From: Planoprotostelium fungivorum
Lineage: Eukaryota > Evosea > Variosea > Cavosteliida > Cavosteliaceae
NCBI GenBank assembly: GCA_003024175.1
Contig: MDYQ01000035.1
Span: forward strand, 172,154-236,153
Reading direction: 5' to 3'
DNA length: 64,000 nucleotides
The translations under genes and the position numbers were made by a program. This document shows, one piece after another, positions 21,049-33,700 of this stretch (the stretch's first letter is position 1; the number at the start of each line of letters is the position of its first letter). Below the pieces are notes generated by a model that made no database searches, had not been told where the DNA came from, and was given only the letters and a program-made list of their open reading frames with translations.

Positions 21049-23846
21049 TTATCTACATATACAAGACAAGACAACCAGGACAGAACCCAACACGAAAGAC
21101 ACGACACCGAGCGGCAGCAAGCTGACAAAGAGGGCTTGTCCATACGTCTCTGGATAGTCGATCCTCTCCTTCCACTCTCCCAAGTACTTCTCTGCGTCGG
21201 TTTCAATCCCCGATCGAGTCACATTTTTTCTCACTCGTTACGTTGCCCTGCTCCTCCATAAGAAAGATGGGGACGAAAACGTCCGGTTCAATTTGGATGT
21301 GAAACTGCCAGCTGTTCTTCAGAGACATCGTCCTGCCCGTGATGGGATCTACATCGATGTAGTTGGACTCCTTCGCGTCGGATGTGTGATGATACAATGT
21401 CGACACTGGTTGTGTCAGAGAAGAAGGACGTGGTGGGTCACCTCTCGTCTGATGGACCTTGTCGACGTTGTTTAGTCTCGGCTCGGAGAGGTAGAGGGGG
21501 ACGGGTGTATCTGTTCCTCTCAGCACTGCGGTGCTCAGATTGTACAGTCCATCGATGGCAGAGAGGAAGCGTAGATTTCGCGGGTTCTTCACTTCGAACT
21601 CGTTACGTTCCGGTACGTATCTTCGAGACGAAATTCCATCGGTATTCTCCTCCCGGTCGTATACGTAATTTACTCTTCTGAGAAATTCGTCAGCGTCAGG
21701 GGTGATGGAGAAAATTACCTGAAAATTTGTGGAATGTAAATGGAGATGTTTTTAGGAGCATCGTGGTAAGCGAGAGGCTGTTGAGTGAATCCATCGTTCC
21801 CGCCAATTTTCTCACTTTCCCGCCAAAATTCCACGGAGGACATTCCGTTGTAGACGTGCAGCTCGTTCGCCTTCGTTCCCGCCTCGCCTACCAGATAAAA
21901 TTCAAATTTGGCGGGAAAAAAAATTCTCACCGGTAGACACCGTCTCCACGGTGTAGCTGTTCTCAGCTTCTTCCTCACTCCTGTAACTTTCCACGAAAGT
22001 TCTGTACGTAACGCCGGGCTCTAAGAAAGTAGATAGAGGGTCACGACTACCCCCGAACAAGATATCTCTCACACTTCTCCTTCTAAATAATCCTCTATCT
22101 CCTCCTCGGTACATGTACTTCAACAGCTCCTCGTACACGTAAGTGGACCATTCTGTTACGCACGTAAATACGTAGGTGGTAGACGTAACTTCACCGGACA
22201 GCTGAAGGGTCTGAGACTCAGATACGTTGTACAACTGAGAAAATTTGACGGGCTGGTTGTAGATCATCATCCACTGGTCGGCTCGTGTCAGCCCCGGAAG
22301 TTCCTCGGAAACTCCGTGGAAGATCCCGCGCGTCTGGACGAGGCTCAGGTAGTCACGAGCCTTCCGGTCGTATTGAAATTTCGCGAACTCGATTTCAAAG
22401 GGGAAGCGCCATGAGAAAAGTGTCTTCATCGAAGGTCCTTCTCTATCTTCGCACGTTAGAATGTCTTACATGTGATGACCATGATTATGACAAGAGATGA
22501 TGCAATGGTGGTTCGATAGTTATAACAATGGAGGATTCTGATGTGTCATGATGCGACGATGCGATGATGATGTGTCACGATGTGATGTTGATGTGATGTT
22601 GTACGGTGATGTGATGTCATCGATCGATGAGTCACAAAATACTCACTCGATTCCGGAGAAGTCAACTGAAGTGAATACCACTGGATGTATCCCAAATCTT
22701 TGGGACTTACGGGGTACCCCGGATCGACGTGACCCAAAAGGACATAAGGCACCATGTAACTCTTCCAAGAATTTTTCAGCCACGAGCTGACGTTCTTCTG
22801 TACATCCATCGAAATGTTCCAGAAATTTTCCAAGAAAAATCCCGCCTCTCTATCCTCCAACGCCTGGTCCAATCAGGATCTCGAAATTTCGATGAAATTT
22901 CACCTGCACCCAGAACTTCCACTGTTGAGGGTTGGTGACGGAAAAATCGTAAAGGGGGTTCAATAATTGTTCCGCGATGTCTTCGGGTATCTGAGGGGAA
23001 CGAGAAGGTAGAGCTGCTTCAGCGGGGCCGCCGCATGCGTCATGCGATCGCCAACACCTCCTCCTCTCCTTACCGTTAGAGGACCAGAACCAAGAGACCA
23101 ACGTTTCCGGTAAACTCATGGCGATGAGACGTTCGGTGATCTGAGAGACAGCATGAGATGGTGATGGTGGAGGTGATGGACTCACTTCATTGGACAGGAG
23201 GTGATCTAATCCCTTCATGTAGTTGGACATGACAGCGGCACGTAGACCTTCTGGACCTCCGTATTTCTGAAGGAGAGAAGCGAAAGATGCAGACACGGTC
23301 GTGAACATCTGATGGGGATCGATGGAACTGCAATTGTCCAGAAGATGATGGCGTGTGAATCGATGGAAGGTTACATTTCGATTGTCTTCAGAAAACTGGG
23401 GATGAAGCTTCTTGGTCTCTCTCTGATCGAAAGTCAGTTGATATGCATGATTGGAAGATGAAATACCAATAGACACAATGGTCCGGATTCCTCTATTTCG
23501 ATTCGAATCGAAGGGTCATGAGACAAGTCTTCTGCGTTCGTGATGTTATACAGGTAGAATTTTCTCTCGATCTTTAGCCAATCTGGGTTTAGATGATGTT
23601 GTTGGTGCGTCAAAATGTGTTCCTTCCACACTCTGTCGTCTCTTTTGGTTCGTAATGATAATTTGGCAACAGGTCCTCCAATCATAAGGCCTGCACCAAC
23701 CAGTATAAAGACGATGCCCAGAATGGTGCATATCCTGCCGATCTGAGGTTAATCTCCTCGTTTGAGGGACTCTCACCTCATGCTGATCTTCTGTGGTGAG
23801 AGATTCGTGTCAATATTGCATTGGAGACTACTTCCATTTCATGGAC
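21049..23846 (-). CDS. CD36/SCARB/LIMP-2 family membrane glycoprotein
   Basis: Two-span family protein. The N-terminal span is in IGRICTILGIVFILVGAGLM (exon ending near 23690) and the C-terminal span is QALFVSLLPLGVVSFVLGSV followed by LVVLSCICR and a stop at 21049. Between them is a large, Asn-rich ectodomain with segments typical of the family: VWKEHILTHQQ, KFYLYNITNAED, a long helix-rich lid region, and the near-membrane FHIQIEPDVFVPIFLMEEQG. Family members bind lipids or act as lysosomal enzyme receptors; phagocytic amoebae use LIMP-2-type members. The intron before the last exon (GTGAGAAAAAATG...CAG) restores the frame into KKYLGEWKERIDYP. The first coding exon could not be fixed: codons THR-THR-GLU-ASP-GLN-HIS-GLU directly precede the first span, but upstream ATGs hit stops, so a tiny 5' exon is likely. 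Confidence 0.8.
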
Positions 23847-24030
23847 TTTGTGCGTCTTCCTGACATTGGTAGAATGATCATCGCCATCGTCGGATCCATC
23901 CACCTCTGTGGCTTCACAGGTCAGTGAGGCAATGCGGGGAGAACATCGATCGCAGCTTTTATTTTCGATTCAAAATTCGAGCACACATTTAATATACTGC
24001 ATGATGTGCATCACTATAACGGTTTATTCA

Positions 24031-26381
24031 TCACAAGAGAGCGAGAAGCACAGCCGCAGAGAAGACAGTCGCCTTTACGATCAAAGCATCGCTGACCGGT
24101 TTGTTCGCGGTGACGATCGGCACGACCATCGTCGATATCCCCCCTGCGCCAGCACCTCCATCAGTCGGTGTTCTGGTGGCATCACCTCCTCCCGACATTG
24201 TTGAGCTGGATGAAGTGCTCGTAGGATTAAGGTGGTAGTTCGTGTCGTAGCCCACGTTGACTCCGATATCTATCCACCGATCAGTTGACATCACATGATC
24301 TCATCACTCACTCGTACCCAAATCGACAGAAAATCTTCCTCGACCGAGAACGGCCACCATGAATCTGTACAATGGAAAATCCTTCGTTCTGAACGCATCC
24401 ATCGTCTGATCATTACCGATCACCGCACGTTTGGCAGAGTTTCTGTATTGCTCGAGTGTGACGACGTTGCGGAGGATGTCTAAGGAGCCGGAGGTGTTGA
24501 TGGACAAGACGCCGGTGGAAGCTGTGAGGGGAGGATACTGAAGGATGAATAGACCGTCGACGTCGTATGTCTCTCCGTACACTCCTTGTCCATCGATGGG
24601 AACTGTTGTCGTGTCAGACTTTGACTTGTCGATGATCACCACATCGGAGGATGATCGTGAAAATAACGACACTGACCGAGAGTGAAGGTGATTGTCATGG
24701 GTGCTGGAACGTCCGGATAGACGTAGAGTACGTCGGAAATGCAAGTGAGAGTGAATAACTTCGCATCACCGTCCTCGTAGAAGAAGGAGGACACGTTCGA
24801 GATGATTGTGAAATCGTTTGTCGAGTTGCTGGGAATGCCTTCACCTCTCAGACAGTACCCCTGAGGTGGCTGGATGAAGAAGACGCTCTGATGGGCAGGA
24901 ACATTAAAAGTAAAGTTATCTGTGACTACATAACAAGCTGAGATCGATCAGACGTCACGACGTGGAGGAGACCTCTCACGAGAAAATGTTCCAAAAAGAT
25001 TGTAACCGAAGAATTTGAAGCTCGTATTGGTGTTCGGACTATGCGCATATGAGACTTGTGAGGTGAGATGAACTCACCAGGTTGGATAGGGGTAGACGAA
25101 AGTCAAATATTCGCTGTGTAATGGATCGAGCGTGACGTTGGCCGGAACGTTCATGTCGTAGAAACCGATATCCGATAGCGGTGTAAGTTGGTCGAACTTG
25201 GCATCGACCTTTTCGTCTGTACTTTCGTTTAGATATTACAAATGGATGAGAGCTTCACAAGGCCCATTGACATGAATTTCGAGGGAGAATGTGTCACTGC
25301 CGCGGCAGTTAACGGGAACGACTTGAGTACCGTGGAAATTATCGTAAAAGTATCCTTCGTACTCTCTGGTACCGTTCAACTTGACGAGCGCATATCGATC
25401 GGAAGAGTTGCCGACGGTCTCGCAAGTGACGTTGTAGATGCCGGTGTCGTATGCGATGAAAGAAGCTGGAATATCGTACGACATAGCCGTGACGTTATAA
25501 CTTCCCGTCGGTAGGTAGTCTACATAGTTACCGTTTCCGGGCAGGAGGGTCTGATTCCACTTTAACGAGAATAATAGAGAGTCTCTCACTTGATAGTTGT
25601 TCGTGCCGTCGGTGACCAGAAGAATCTTCTGTGATGAAGTGATGAGGGGTGTTGCCCCGTAAGAGACGTTCTCGTATACGAAAGAGAGACCGTCATCGAA
25701 GACTTCAAACGAGAAGGTCTTGGGGAGGCTTGTGACGTACATCGGATTGACTGGGTTTAAGGTTCAGTGAGAATGTTGGTAATGAAATGACCCACCGAAG
25801 CCGTTCATGCTCAGAGTTGTATTGGCTGACAGGCGAGTGATGGAAAATAAACTTGCTGTGAAAGTGGCTATATATTGTCTTCCGCTCTGTTTCAGTGCTC
25901 CATTGTATGGTTTGGAAGACGTAACGTTCACAAAGACATCGACGGGAGAGGTATAATTCGTGCCCGGTATGAATGGGATCTGCACGATGGCTGACGATGT
26001 CGTCAGTGATGAAAAGAGTGATATGACGGGGCTCACGTGTCTTCACCAAGGTGATGTTGATCGGTCTGGATAATAGAAAAGTGTGGTTCAAATTGGTGTA
26101 CAGCAGGACCTGGTATGTCATGCACGGACCACCCACGTCTTCCGATCCATCACAGAGGTACATGGCGTTGATCGGTTCCTCATAGTAGAACCCAGATTGG
26201 AGCTCGAAATAACATGGAGGTTCTGCCGTCAAGAGGGGAGTGAAGAAGCCAGTGGGTGGGATGCTGCTGACCGGAGTCGTATGTACCTGAAGAAAGTGAG
26301 AGGGGTGATGAGCGTGGAGGGACTTACAACGGCATGAGAGACAGCGACACAGAGGACGAAGAGAGACAGAGTGACTCTCAT
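24031..26381 (-). CDS. Secreted surface protein, paralogue C (short stalk)
   Basis: Same family as A, B and D, on the opposite strand. The start at 26381 gives a signal peptide (MRVTLSLFVLCVAVSHA). Landmarks: PPTGFFTPLLTAEPPCYFEL, CMTYQVLLYTN, PGTNYTSPVDVFVNV, CETVGNSSDRYALVKLNG, VNGPCE, QPPQGYCLRGEGIPSN, SSFFYEDGDAKLFTLTC and GVYGETYDVDGL. Unlike the others it has no long Ser/Thr repeat: after NVGYDTNYHLNP there is only a short TSSSST/Gly-rich spacer and then a hydrophobic tail (VKATVFSAAVLLALL) ending at 24031, like a GPI signal. It shares intron positions with A and B. It is the closest relative of the decayed copy E at 62.6 kb, including within an intron. The function is unknown; a surface or extracellular matrix role is inferred. 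Confidence 0.8.
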
Positions 26382-28306
26382 CTTGCTACTGACTGAGAGA
26401 ATGATTCGAGGATAGACACAAGAATGACTCCTTATCTCGTCGAAAGTATTCAGATCAGGAACACGGATGCGGAAAGGTGTGAAGAGTTGAAGTGTTGATG
26501 GAGCTCCCGTGTCTTTCCTGCGACAGAGCTGCCCACGTTTAACGTTTGAAAAAGTTTGAGACACAGTATCTTTCTGTAGAAAACGCGAGATTCCTGCTCA
26601 CCCGCCTCACCACGAGCAGATAACATTCACCAACAACACACCGTCGAGAGACACTCTCGCTCGTCTTCTCCTGTTCAACGGGTTGTCTTCAGACGAAGGA
26701 TGGCCAGCTGTGGCCTCCTATACGTCCTGTAAATAGACTAGTGACACCGCGGCATACGACAGGAGACTGAGGTGACATCGGATGATGGAAGTACCACATA
26801 AATGCGTACTGAACACAGAGTCGCAGGTGGCACGGCTGGGACGGTGAAGGGCATTCTATTCTCACTCACAACACGTACTCAAGAGGATAGGTCGTGCGTG
26901 AGATGACCTCTGCTTAGAGGAGACATAACTCACGATGTCCTCGATGGGCATTGTAGAGCGCCAACCATCATCGACGGCTTCAATCGGTACCTGAGGCAGT
27001 TGCTTAGACTTACTTGTAACGATACCCATTGTTGGATTATGTGAGCATTGTTTTCTCTTCTGTGAGGTCCATTCACATCGGTATACATAAGGTACACCTC
27101 CACACTCGAAACATTCCATCAGTGATTTTCTGGCAGACATGATCTCTTCAACACGTTCTCGAGCGTAGACACCAACGACCTGTGTTCCATATTACCTCTT
27201 GATGAGGCTAAGACATTACACACCACTAGTGTCTTGAGACTAGATTTCGCCCATTTTGCCTCGGGAGGGGCCGAGGAACGGCGAGATTCCCTCCGTTTCA
27301 AGTTTGTAAAACGTCGAATTTCTCTGCAATTGAAAGCAGCATTACCAACGACCCAACCTCCATTGCCACGTCTTCTACCTCTAAACTGAATCCTCCACGA
27401 TCCTCCAGATATGCACACCCTCCACATGGTCAAGAACGTCTTAACGACAGCAGCCATCGGAGCCATTGTCACGACTGATGTAGTGAAGAAGAACCAACAT
27501 AGAAGCTTGGGACTTTCCTTCAATCAAGATCAATGGCTGAGCTATACCTACGCAAGAGCCAGCACGTGGTACTTTTAGACAACCTGATATATGTAACCAG
27601 CTGTATATATAGATAAACACTGTAACTACTCTCCACGTTCACATCATCCTCTGGTCTCATTCGGCTGCTGCAGAGGGACATCACTATGTTCCGGTCGGAC
27701 TGACGAATAATGTCTCGTTCAAACCTTACTTTCTTTGCGTCGTCTGACCACATCTGCAAGTGACAATGCACGCTTGTACAACCTCCATGACGGCTTTTGA
27801 TTTCATCATCATAATCACAGACTCCAGCCCCACGCTCATATCACCGACTCACAAGAACGTCTTAAGAAGCCTCCCAGATTGGAAGAACGGTTTTAATCAA
27901 AGAGAGTCGCAGCCCAGCACACAGAAGCTTCTGCGGTTGTCGCGTCATTTTGACTTCTGAAACACTTCCTAAGCAACGCGGAAAATGCACCAAGAACCGA
28001 CTTCTCTTCGTATCATGCCAATCGCAGCGCGACTGCACCTTCTACTTCGTCCTAGAAGCGAGGAAGCCAGCACGGATAGATGACCCAGCATCCATCAACA
28101 CAACAGCGATCGAGGTCGTTCTTTTTCTCTCAAATGTGCTCCCGCTGACGAAAGGGACTTAAACGCGGGAATCTTACACGAGATGAATTGATTTGGGAAG
28201 AGATGTGATGGAAGTAGGTGACAGGTGTAAGGTAGGTTCTCGAAACCTTGGTTCATTCGTTGGAGCTCACCATAAGCAAAGTCGGAGGAACAAAGACAAC
28301 CGCATC
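26382..28306. other. Gene-poor interval with weak open frames
   Basis: About 1.9 kb. Two minus-strand frames might be parts of one small gene: 27119-27523 (basic, 134 codons) and 26862-27140 (contains CFECGGVPYVYRC and an internal MGIVTSKSKQ that looks like a myristoylation start). They overlap in different frames and lack matching splice signals, so I do not call a gene. Other frames (27520-27771 minus, 27950-28162 plus) show nothing recognisable. Confidence 0.35.
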
Positions 28307-29888
28307 ATGAAGGGCACCACTATCTTTCTGATGGTGTTCGTCATCGGTTGTGCGTCGGCGCAGGAGTTCGTCAGGTTGAACTGTACCGACTGCCAAGGGC
28401 TTGGAGTGTGTCAGAAGAATGCACAGTGCAGGTGTTTCACGGCGTGAGTGTCATCTTGACACTGAGCATCCTCTAACAACGAATAGGAGACTGCATCCGA
28501 CAGACGATGATGGCAACCTCTTAACTTGGCTCTGCACAAGGAGTGAGTTCGAATGCGTTGTCCGATCTGATACCCTTCGAGATCTCATGAAAGAGAGACA
28601 CGTTGGTGTTCGAGTCTTCAGAGGTATCGCAGGGTTCTTCTCTTTCGCTTTAACGGCTCTCATTGCATGGCGCCTATACCTAGAATTTCGATTTCGCTCA
28701 GAGGGGCTGATGGACGGACAGCCCAGTGTTCGAAAGGTCGTTAAATTCTCCCTGGCCATCGATCTTCTCATCTGCTTCAGTGAGTGTCCGACCTTCTGCA
28801 TCATCTGATGTCTTCAGTTTTATTCATGATGTCGGCTCTGGACTGGTGGGGCACATTCGGAGTGATACCCTTCGGTGTCTATAACGGAGCGAGTCTCTTT
28901 GTAGATTTCTTATTTGTTGTTCTCTTCACCGGCATGATCTTGCATTGGTGATGTCATCTCACTCTCACATTGGTTCTGAATATCTCACAGGGCCGAATTG
29001 TATCAAGTCACGATGAGACAACTGAGACAGGCGTCCATGATGAAGAAGGTCAACAGTAACTATCAAGGAGAGCTCACACTGGAACAAGTGGTCAACAATC
29101 TGACCTTCCTCCAACGCTTTAAGATCCCTTTCATCGTCATCACCTTCATCGCGTTCACCGTCTTTGTGGGTCGAGTGAGTCATCCCATCACTGGCATCAC
29201 ACATCAGAGACAACATCACATCATCTAATCGGACATCCGTCATCTAATCGGACAACGACATCGACATCGCCATCTCATCATCTGAAGACCATCAGATCGT
29301 CGGAGTTCACATGATCATCACTCCAAAGGCTTGGGATACTTTCTTTCCCATCGTAGAGACTTTCTACTGTGTCGTGTGGTTCTGTTACGGCGTGGCCTTC
29401 ACCATCTATGGCATCAAATTGTGTCGAGTCATGCCCGATCTCGTCTCATCAAAGGTCAAACTGGTGAGTCATCATGAGCGTAACAGATGAGATTGATCAA
29501 CTGTGCAGATGACATACAAGATGATCGTCATCTTGATCTTGCAGATCACCAACTCGATCATGGTGGCCATAGTTGACACGGTGAATCCAACAGACCCTCT
29601 TCCTCGTCTCATTCTCTGCAGTACACAGTGGGTCGAGTCTTAGAGAGAGACATCGTCAATCGAATTCTTCGTCTCAGCATCGCCTTCATGATCTTGGAGA
29701 TCAACATGCCGATCAGGAGGATCAGATCGTGGTTCGGGACGAGTGAGATGATGAGATGACTCTAACGACTCACCTTTTGAACAGGTCTTCTCAACACGAG
29801 CTCGTCGGGCAACAGCAGTGGCAGTAGTAAAGAGACGATACCAAGAGTGGACATAGACCTCACGACCATGAAGGCACCGAACCCGTAA
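28307..29888 (+). CDS. Seven-span membrane protein with Cys-rich N terminus
   Basis: The start at 28307 gives a signal peptide (MKGTTIFLMVFVIGCASA). A short ectodomain follows with six closely spaced Cys (CTDCQGLGVCQKNAQCRC), like an EGF fragment. About seven hydrophobic helices follow, spread over seven or more exons: GIAGFFSFALTALIAWRLYL, FSLAIDLLICFILFMMSAL, ASLFVDFLFVVLFTGMILHW, FKIPFIVITFIAFTVFV, FYCVVWFCYGVAFTIYGI, MIVILILQITNSIMVAIV and a last weaker one near 29690. The tail is short, Ser/Asn-rich and cytoplasmic by topology. This layout fits a seven-transmembrane receptor or a THH1/TOM1/TMEM145-like protein, but no family motif settles it. Several exon joins (29178-29300, 29640-29690) are approximate. 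Confidence 0.65.
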
Positions 29889-29893
29889 ATAAA
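29888..29893 (+). terminator. AATAAA signal abutting a stop codon
   Basis: AATAAA starts on the last base of the TAA stop of the seven-span protein, a second example of an extremely short predicted 3' UTR. Confidence 0.45.
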
Positions 29894-30186
29894 AGAAGAA
29901 ACAGAATCACAGACGGGGACGATGAGTGAAATTTCGGGGACGATGAAGGACGTGTAGTGCTTTTGAGACGGATGAAGTAGTGTGATGAAGAATGATGAAC
30001 CATTGTGTGATGATAGACGATGAAGCAGTGTGACGATGAAGGCGTAAAATTCCTGATTTCCGTAGAATTCGGTGATTCGTCAGAAATTTAGCGTGAGTAG
30101 ATCACGTGACCCCATTTCCTTCGGCTGGTGGCAAACAAACGAACAAATCGTCATCGCACATTACTTGTTTCTTCTATATTCTGTAA

Positions 30187-33100
30187 ATGAGCGAGCTACT
30201 CAAGAGGAATATACAGACGTGAGACATGTGCATTCATCTGTACTTCCATTCTCATGCATTTTTCAGTTATTTTGTGCAACTGACGCAAGGATGTGGGAGA
30301 CCGGGATGCACTAATCCAAATTGCGCTTCTAACCCAAGTGAGAGTCTGATGTGAAGAATGTCTGATCGAAAAAAGCGGCATCGAAACAAGATCAACCGAC
30401 GGCTATCAAAACTGCTTTCGCTTTGGCTACGAAGAACGATGTCAGCAATTTGTGCGCTAGTTTTCCAGGTGCCATATCATCATATCATCACGAGTTTCGA
30501 TCAATGACTCCTCTACAGCTAATGGCCCCGTTCCATCCACTCCAACTCCTTCAGCTCCTCCTCCCAAGCCCTCTCCAGTGAAGGCAGAGGTACCATTCAT
30601 CAGAAACTATGAAGAGTTCCTCTCTGTCGTGCAGGCGGCGAGAGAGACCAACGTATTCACGGCCGTCGTCCGTTTAGTCGGCTCCGTCTTTGGTGATCCG
30701 GAGTCCCTCTCAAAGAGCTTCAGAGTGAGTCATCGATCTCGTGTTATGGAGATCGATATCATGTCAATCCATCTGATCCGATCGTCACAGAGTCCAGATC
30801 CCAACATGGAACTGTCTTACGGTAAGTCATCTCTTCTCCTCACGCCTCTCATCTCTTGGGTACCCCATTAGACATCGGATGAGACGACATCATGCTGATG
30901 GTGACGAACAGACATCAACCAAGAGGATTTAGAGAAGACATACGAGCTCATCCGCCAACTCCCAGAGAATGTTCAGAATTCATTTCGCTACGCCCTCGAG
31001 CGGGCAGCGCTGTTAACAAAAGCACCCGGAGCTCCCTCCACTTCCACCATTCGCATCTACATCATGCTTCTCAACGTGAGCTCTCTTCTTTTGTTAACGT
31101 CCGGCTCATTTTTCGGACAAGTGCCCCATCGTTACGGAGGAGGAGCAATTTCAGACGATTTTAGCACCACTGATCGTTGCCATGGCTTCGACACAAGCGA
31201 GAGAAGGGATGATGGACTACTGGAGGGGGTAAGTGATGTCGCCATCACCATCTCATCGCGGACATCTGATGTCATCATCCATGATGATCATCATGATGAT
31301 CGTGTCATCGTTCATGCTGATCGACACGTGCAGGTTGTCGAGAGAAAAATTCAGATGGGCAGTGGATCTTATTCAGAACTTTATCACAAAGAGATCGAGG
31401 AGTACGAATGGTCCGATCAATTCAGATAACTTCCTGACATCAGCCGCTCGCGTCATCCAGCCATTGTGTATCCTCAAATCTCTCATCGCATCGTGAACGT
31501 GATCGATCAACATCACCATCATGATGATGATGCGATCGTCTTGTCATCGCGATCATATCGATCAAGATGACTTTTCATCCTTGACTCCGTCAGTTGAAAT
31601 CAATGAAGAAATGAAAATGTTCGATTTTTCGGTCTTCTACAACGAGGCGCTGAGTGAGAGGGCTGAGGTCATAGACGACTATCGAAACTGGAAAGACTCG
31701 AGCAGGGGCTTCTCGTTCTGTAATTATTCCTTCCTCCTCACCCCCTTCTACAAGTCTCAGCTGTTGTACATCGGTGAGAGGATTTAGGGTTTAACGGAAT
31801 TGACTCGTTGTAGAATCGAAGGTCGAGCAGAGGAGCCGGAGGGCACAGGCTATCGGACAGTACTACATGGGAGTCGATACAATTCCTTTTCTGGGAATCA
31901 GAGTCAAGAGGGAAAGCGTAGTGCAGGACACACTCTACGAGGTCAGTTTTTTCTCTTCTCATCTTTTTTCTTCTCACTTTTTCTCCCCTTCTCACATTTT
32001 TTCTCCATTTTTCTTTTTTAGAAGAGATGAACAAAAAAGAATGAAAGAGAAGATGATTCTGAATGAAATCAGTTGGGACAATATCCAACGGAAGACCTGA
32101 GAAAAGAGCTGAGAGTCCACTTTGTGGGAGAAGAAGGTGTAGACGAAGGAGGAGTGAAGAAAGAACTCTTCCAACTCATCGTCAAAGAGATATTCGACCC
32201 CAAATTCGGTGAAATTTCTCGCAATATCCTCCGAATCTTCGTTGAAATTTCCAGGAATGTTCATCCACAATTCAGAGACGGGGGCCTACTGGTTCAATCC
32301 CAATTCGACAGATTTCGCAGAGTTCCAATTGATTGGGACACTTTTGGGACTTGCCATCTACAACAACGTCATATTGGAGGTGCATTTTCCCAAATTTATG
32401 TACAAGAAGATGTACAACGTCAAAGCCGATCTAGAGGACATCAAGAGCTACGATCCAGTGAGAAATTTCCTCCTTCTTTCTCGTAAAATTCTCGGAAATA
32501 TCTCGGAAATGAATCGTAACATCGTACAGTCACTCTACCAGGGTTTCAGAAAATTACTGGAATATTCAGAAGGAGACGTTGAAGATATTTTCGGCCTCAC
32601 GTTTCAAGTGACATACAAGAATGAATTTGGTGAAAACGCAACTTTCGATTTAAAAGAGAACGGAGAGCAGATCCCCGTCACAAACGAAAACCGAGAGGGT
32701 GAGTGTATACAATGTCAGCCCCCTCACACGTACGTAGAGTACGTACGATTGTACATGGAGTATTTGACTGAAACTTCGGTGAAACAACAATACGACAGAT
32801 TCTACAAGGGCTTCTCCACCCTCTGCAGCTCTCCCGCATTTCACGTGTGTCTCGTTGTAGATGCGACTTCACTCACACGATCAGCTGTTTCGCATGGAAG
32901 AGATAGAACTGTTGATCTGCGGCGTGTCCACCCTCAATTTCCACGAACTAGAGAAGGTCACACACTACGAAGGCTACACGAAAGACTCTGACGTCATACG
33001 GTGACCCGACACACACACATCTCATGATGTCTAACCTCGATCAGAAACTTTTGGGAGGTCATCCACTCGCTGAGTGAAGAGCAGAAGAAGAAATTTTTAT

Positions 33101-33347
33101 CCTTCACGACCGGATGTGACAGAGCACCCATCGGTGGACTGCAGAACATGAGGTTCTCGATCACGAGAGCGGGAGAGGACAGCGACAGGTGAGGTGTGCC
33201 TCATGCGACGAGATTAAGAGGTGCAGGTTGCCTTCGGCGCACACTTGTTTCAATCACTTGTTGCTGCCGGAATACTCGACGAAGGAGAAGCTGAAGGAGA
33301 GGCTTGTCACGGCGATCGGAAATTCGGAGGGGTTCGGAATGTTATAA
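30187..33347 (+). CDS. UBE3A: HECT-type E3 ubiquitin ligase with AZUL finger (UBE3A/E6AP)
   Basis: Ubiquitin ligase that accepts ubiquitin from an E2 on its catalytic Cys and passes it to substrates. After the first intron the N terminus reads [19 protein letters not shown] and continues [20 protein letters not shown], which matches the AZUL zinc finger found only in UBE3A-type ligases. The middle ([20 protein letters not shown] onward) has no named domain. The HECT domain runs from about [16 protein letters not shown] to the end, with [29 protein letters not shown], the active-site [14 protein letters not shown] and the usual C-terminal EGFGML. Start: ATG 30187 precedes an 11-residue first exon. 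At least a dozen short introns; two contain the CGTTGTAG motif (ending at 31813, and at 32845-32884). No E6-related partner is implied. Confidence 0.93.
32853..32861 (+). repeat. Intronic CGTTGTAGA motif in UBE3A
   Basis: The 40-nt intron at 32845-32884 begins GTGTGTCTCGTTGTAGATG. The intron ending at 31813 of the same gene uses TTGACTCGTTGTAG as its 3' end, so the same string can form the acceptor itself. Confidence 0.6.
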
Positions 33348-33700
33348 AGAAGCGGCAGTGAATTGTTTCTCGATAGTAAGTGTGAACGCAACAGTTGACT
33401 GTGGAGTCAAAGACCTAAGGGTTTAGACCGGAGAACAAAGTCTGATGGTTCATCGGATCGAGCTCCGATGGCAAGAAGTGATCACTGCCTCCTTCCTCTT
33501 TCGACAGCAAAAGCTACGGAGTTTCAGTTTTCAAAATCATGATTTTGACAGGAACCCGATGGTTCTTCATACTGACCGCCTTTCGTCAGAAACGTAAGAC
33601 AGAGCTCTTCGAAGGACAGAACTCACACAGCACTCTTAGAGCTCGATAACGAAACCTACCCCTCTGTCACCTTTAGTAATTCTTCCCCTCTGAATGCATA
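33348..33700. other. Intergenic region
   Basis: About 350 bp between UBE3A and the next start; nothing recognisable apart from a possible hairpin around 33445-33475 (GATGG/CGATCGAGC/CCGATGG). Confidence 0.4.

Noticed and set aside
27119-27523. Minus-strand 134-codon frame as a gene
   Set aside because: No domain, signal peptide or splice partner; basic, irregular composition. Left as part of an unassigned interval.
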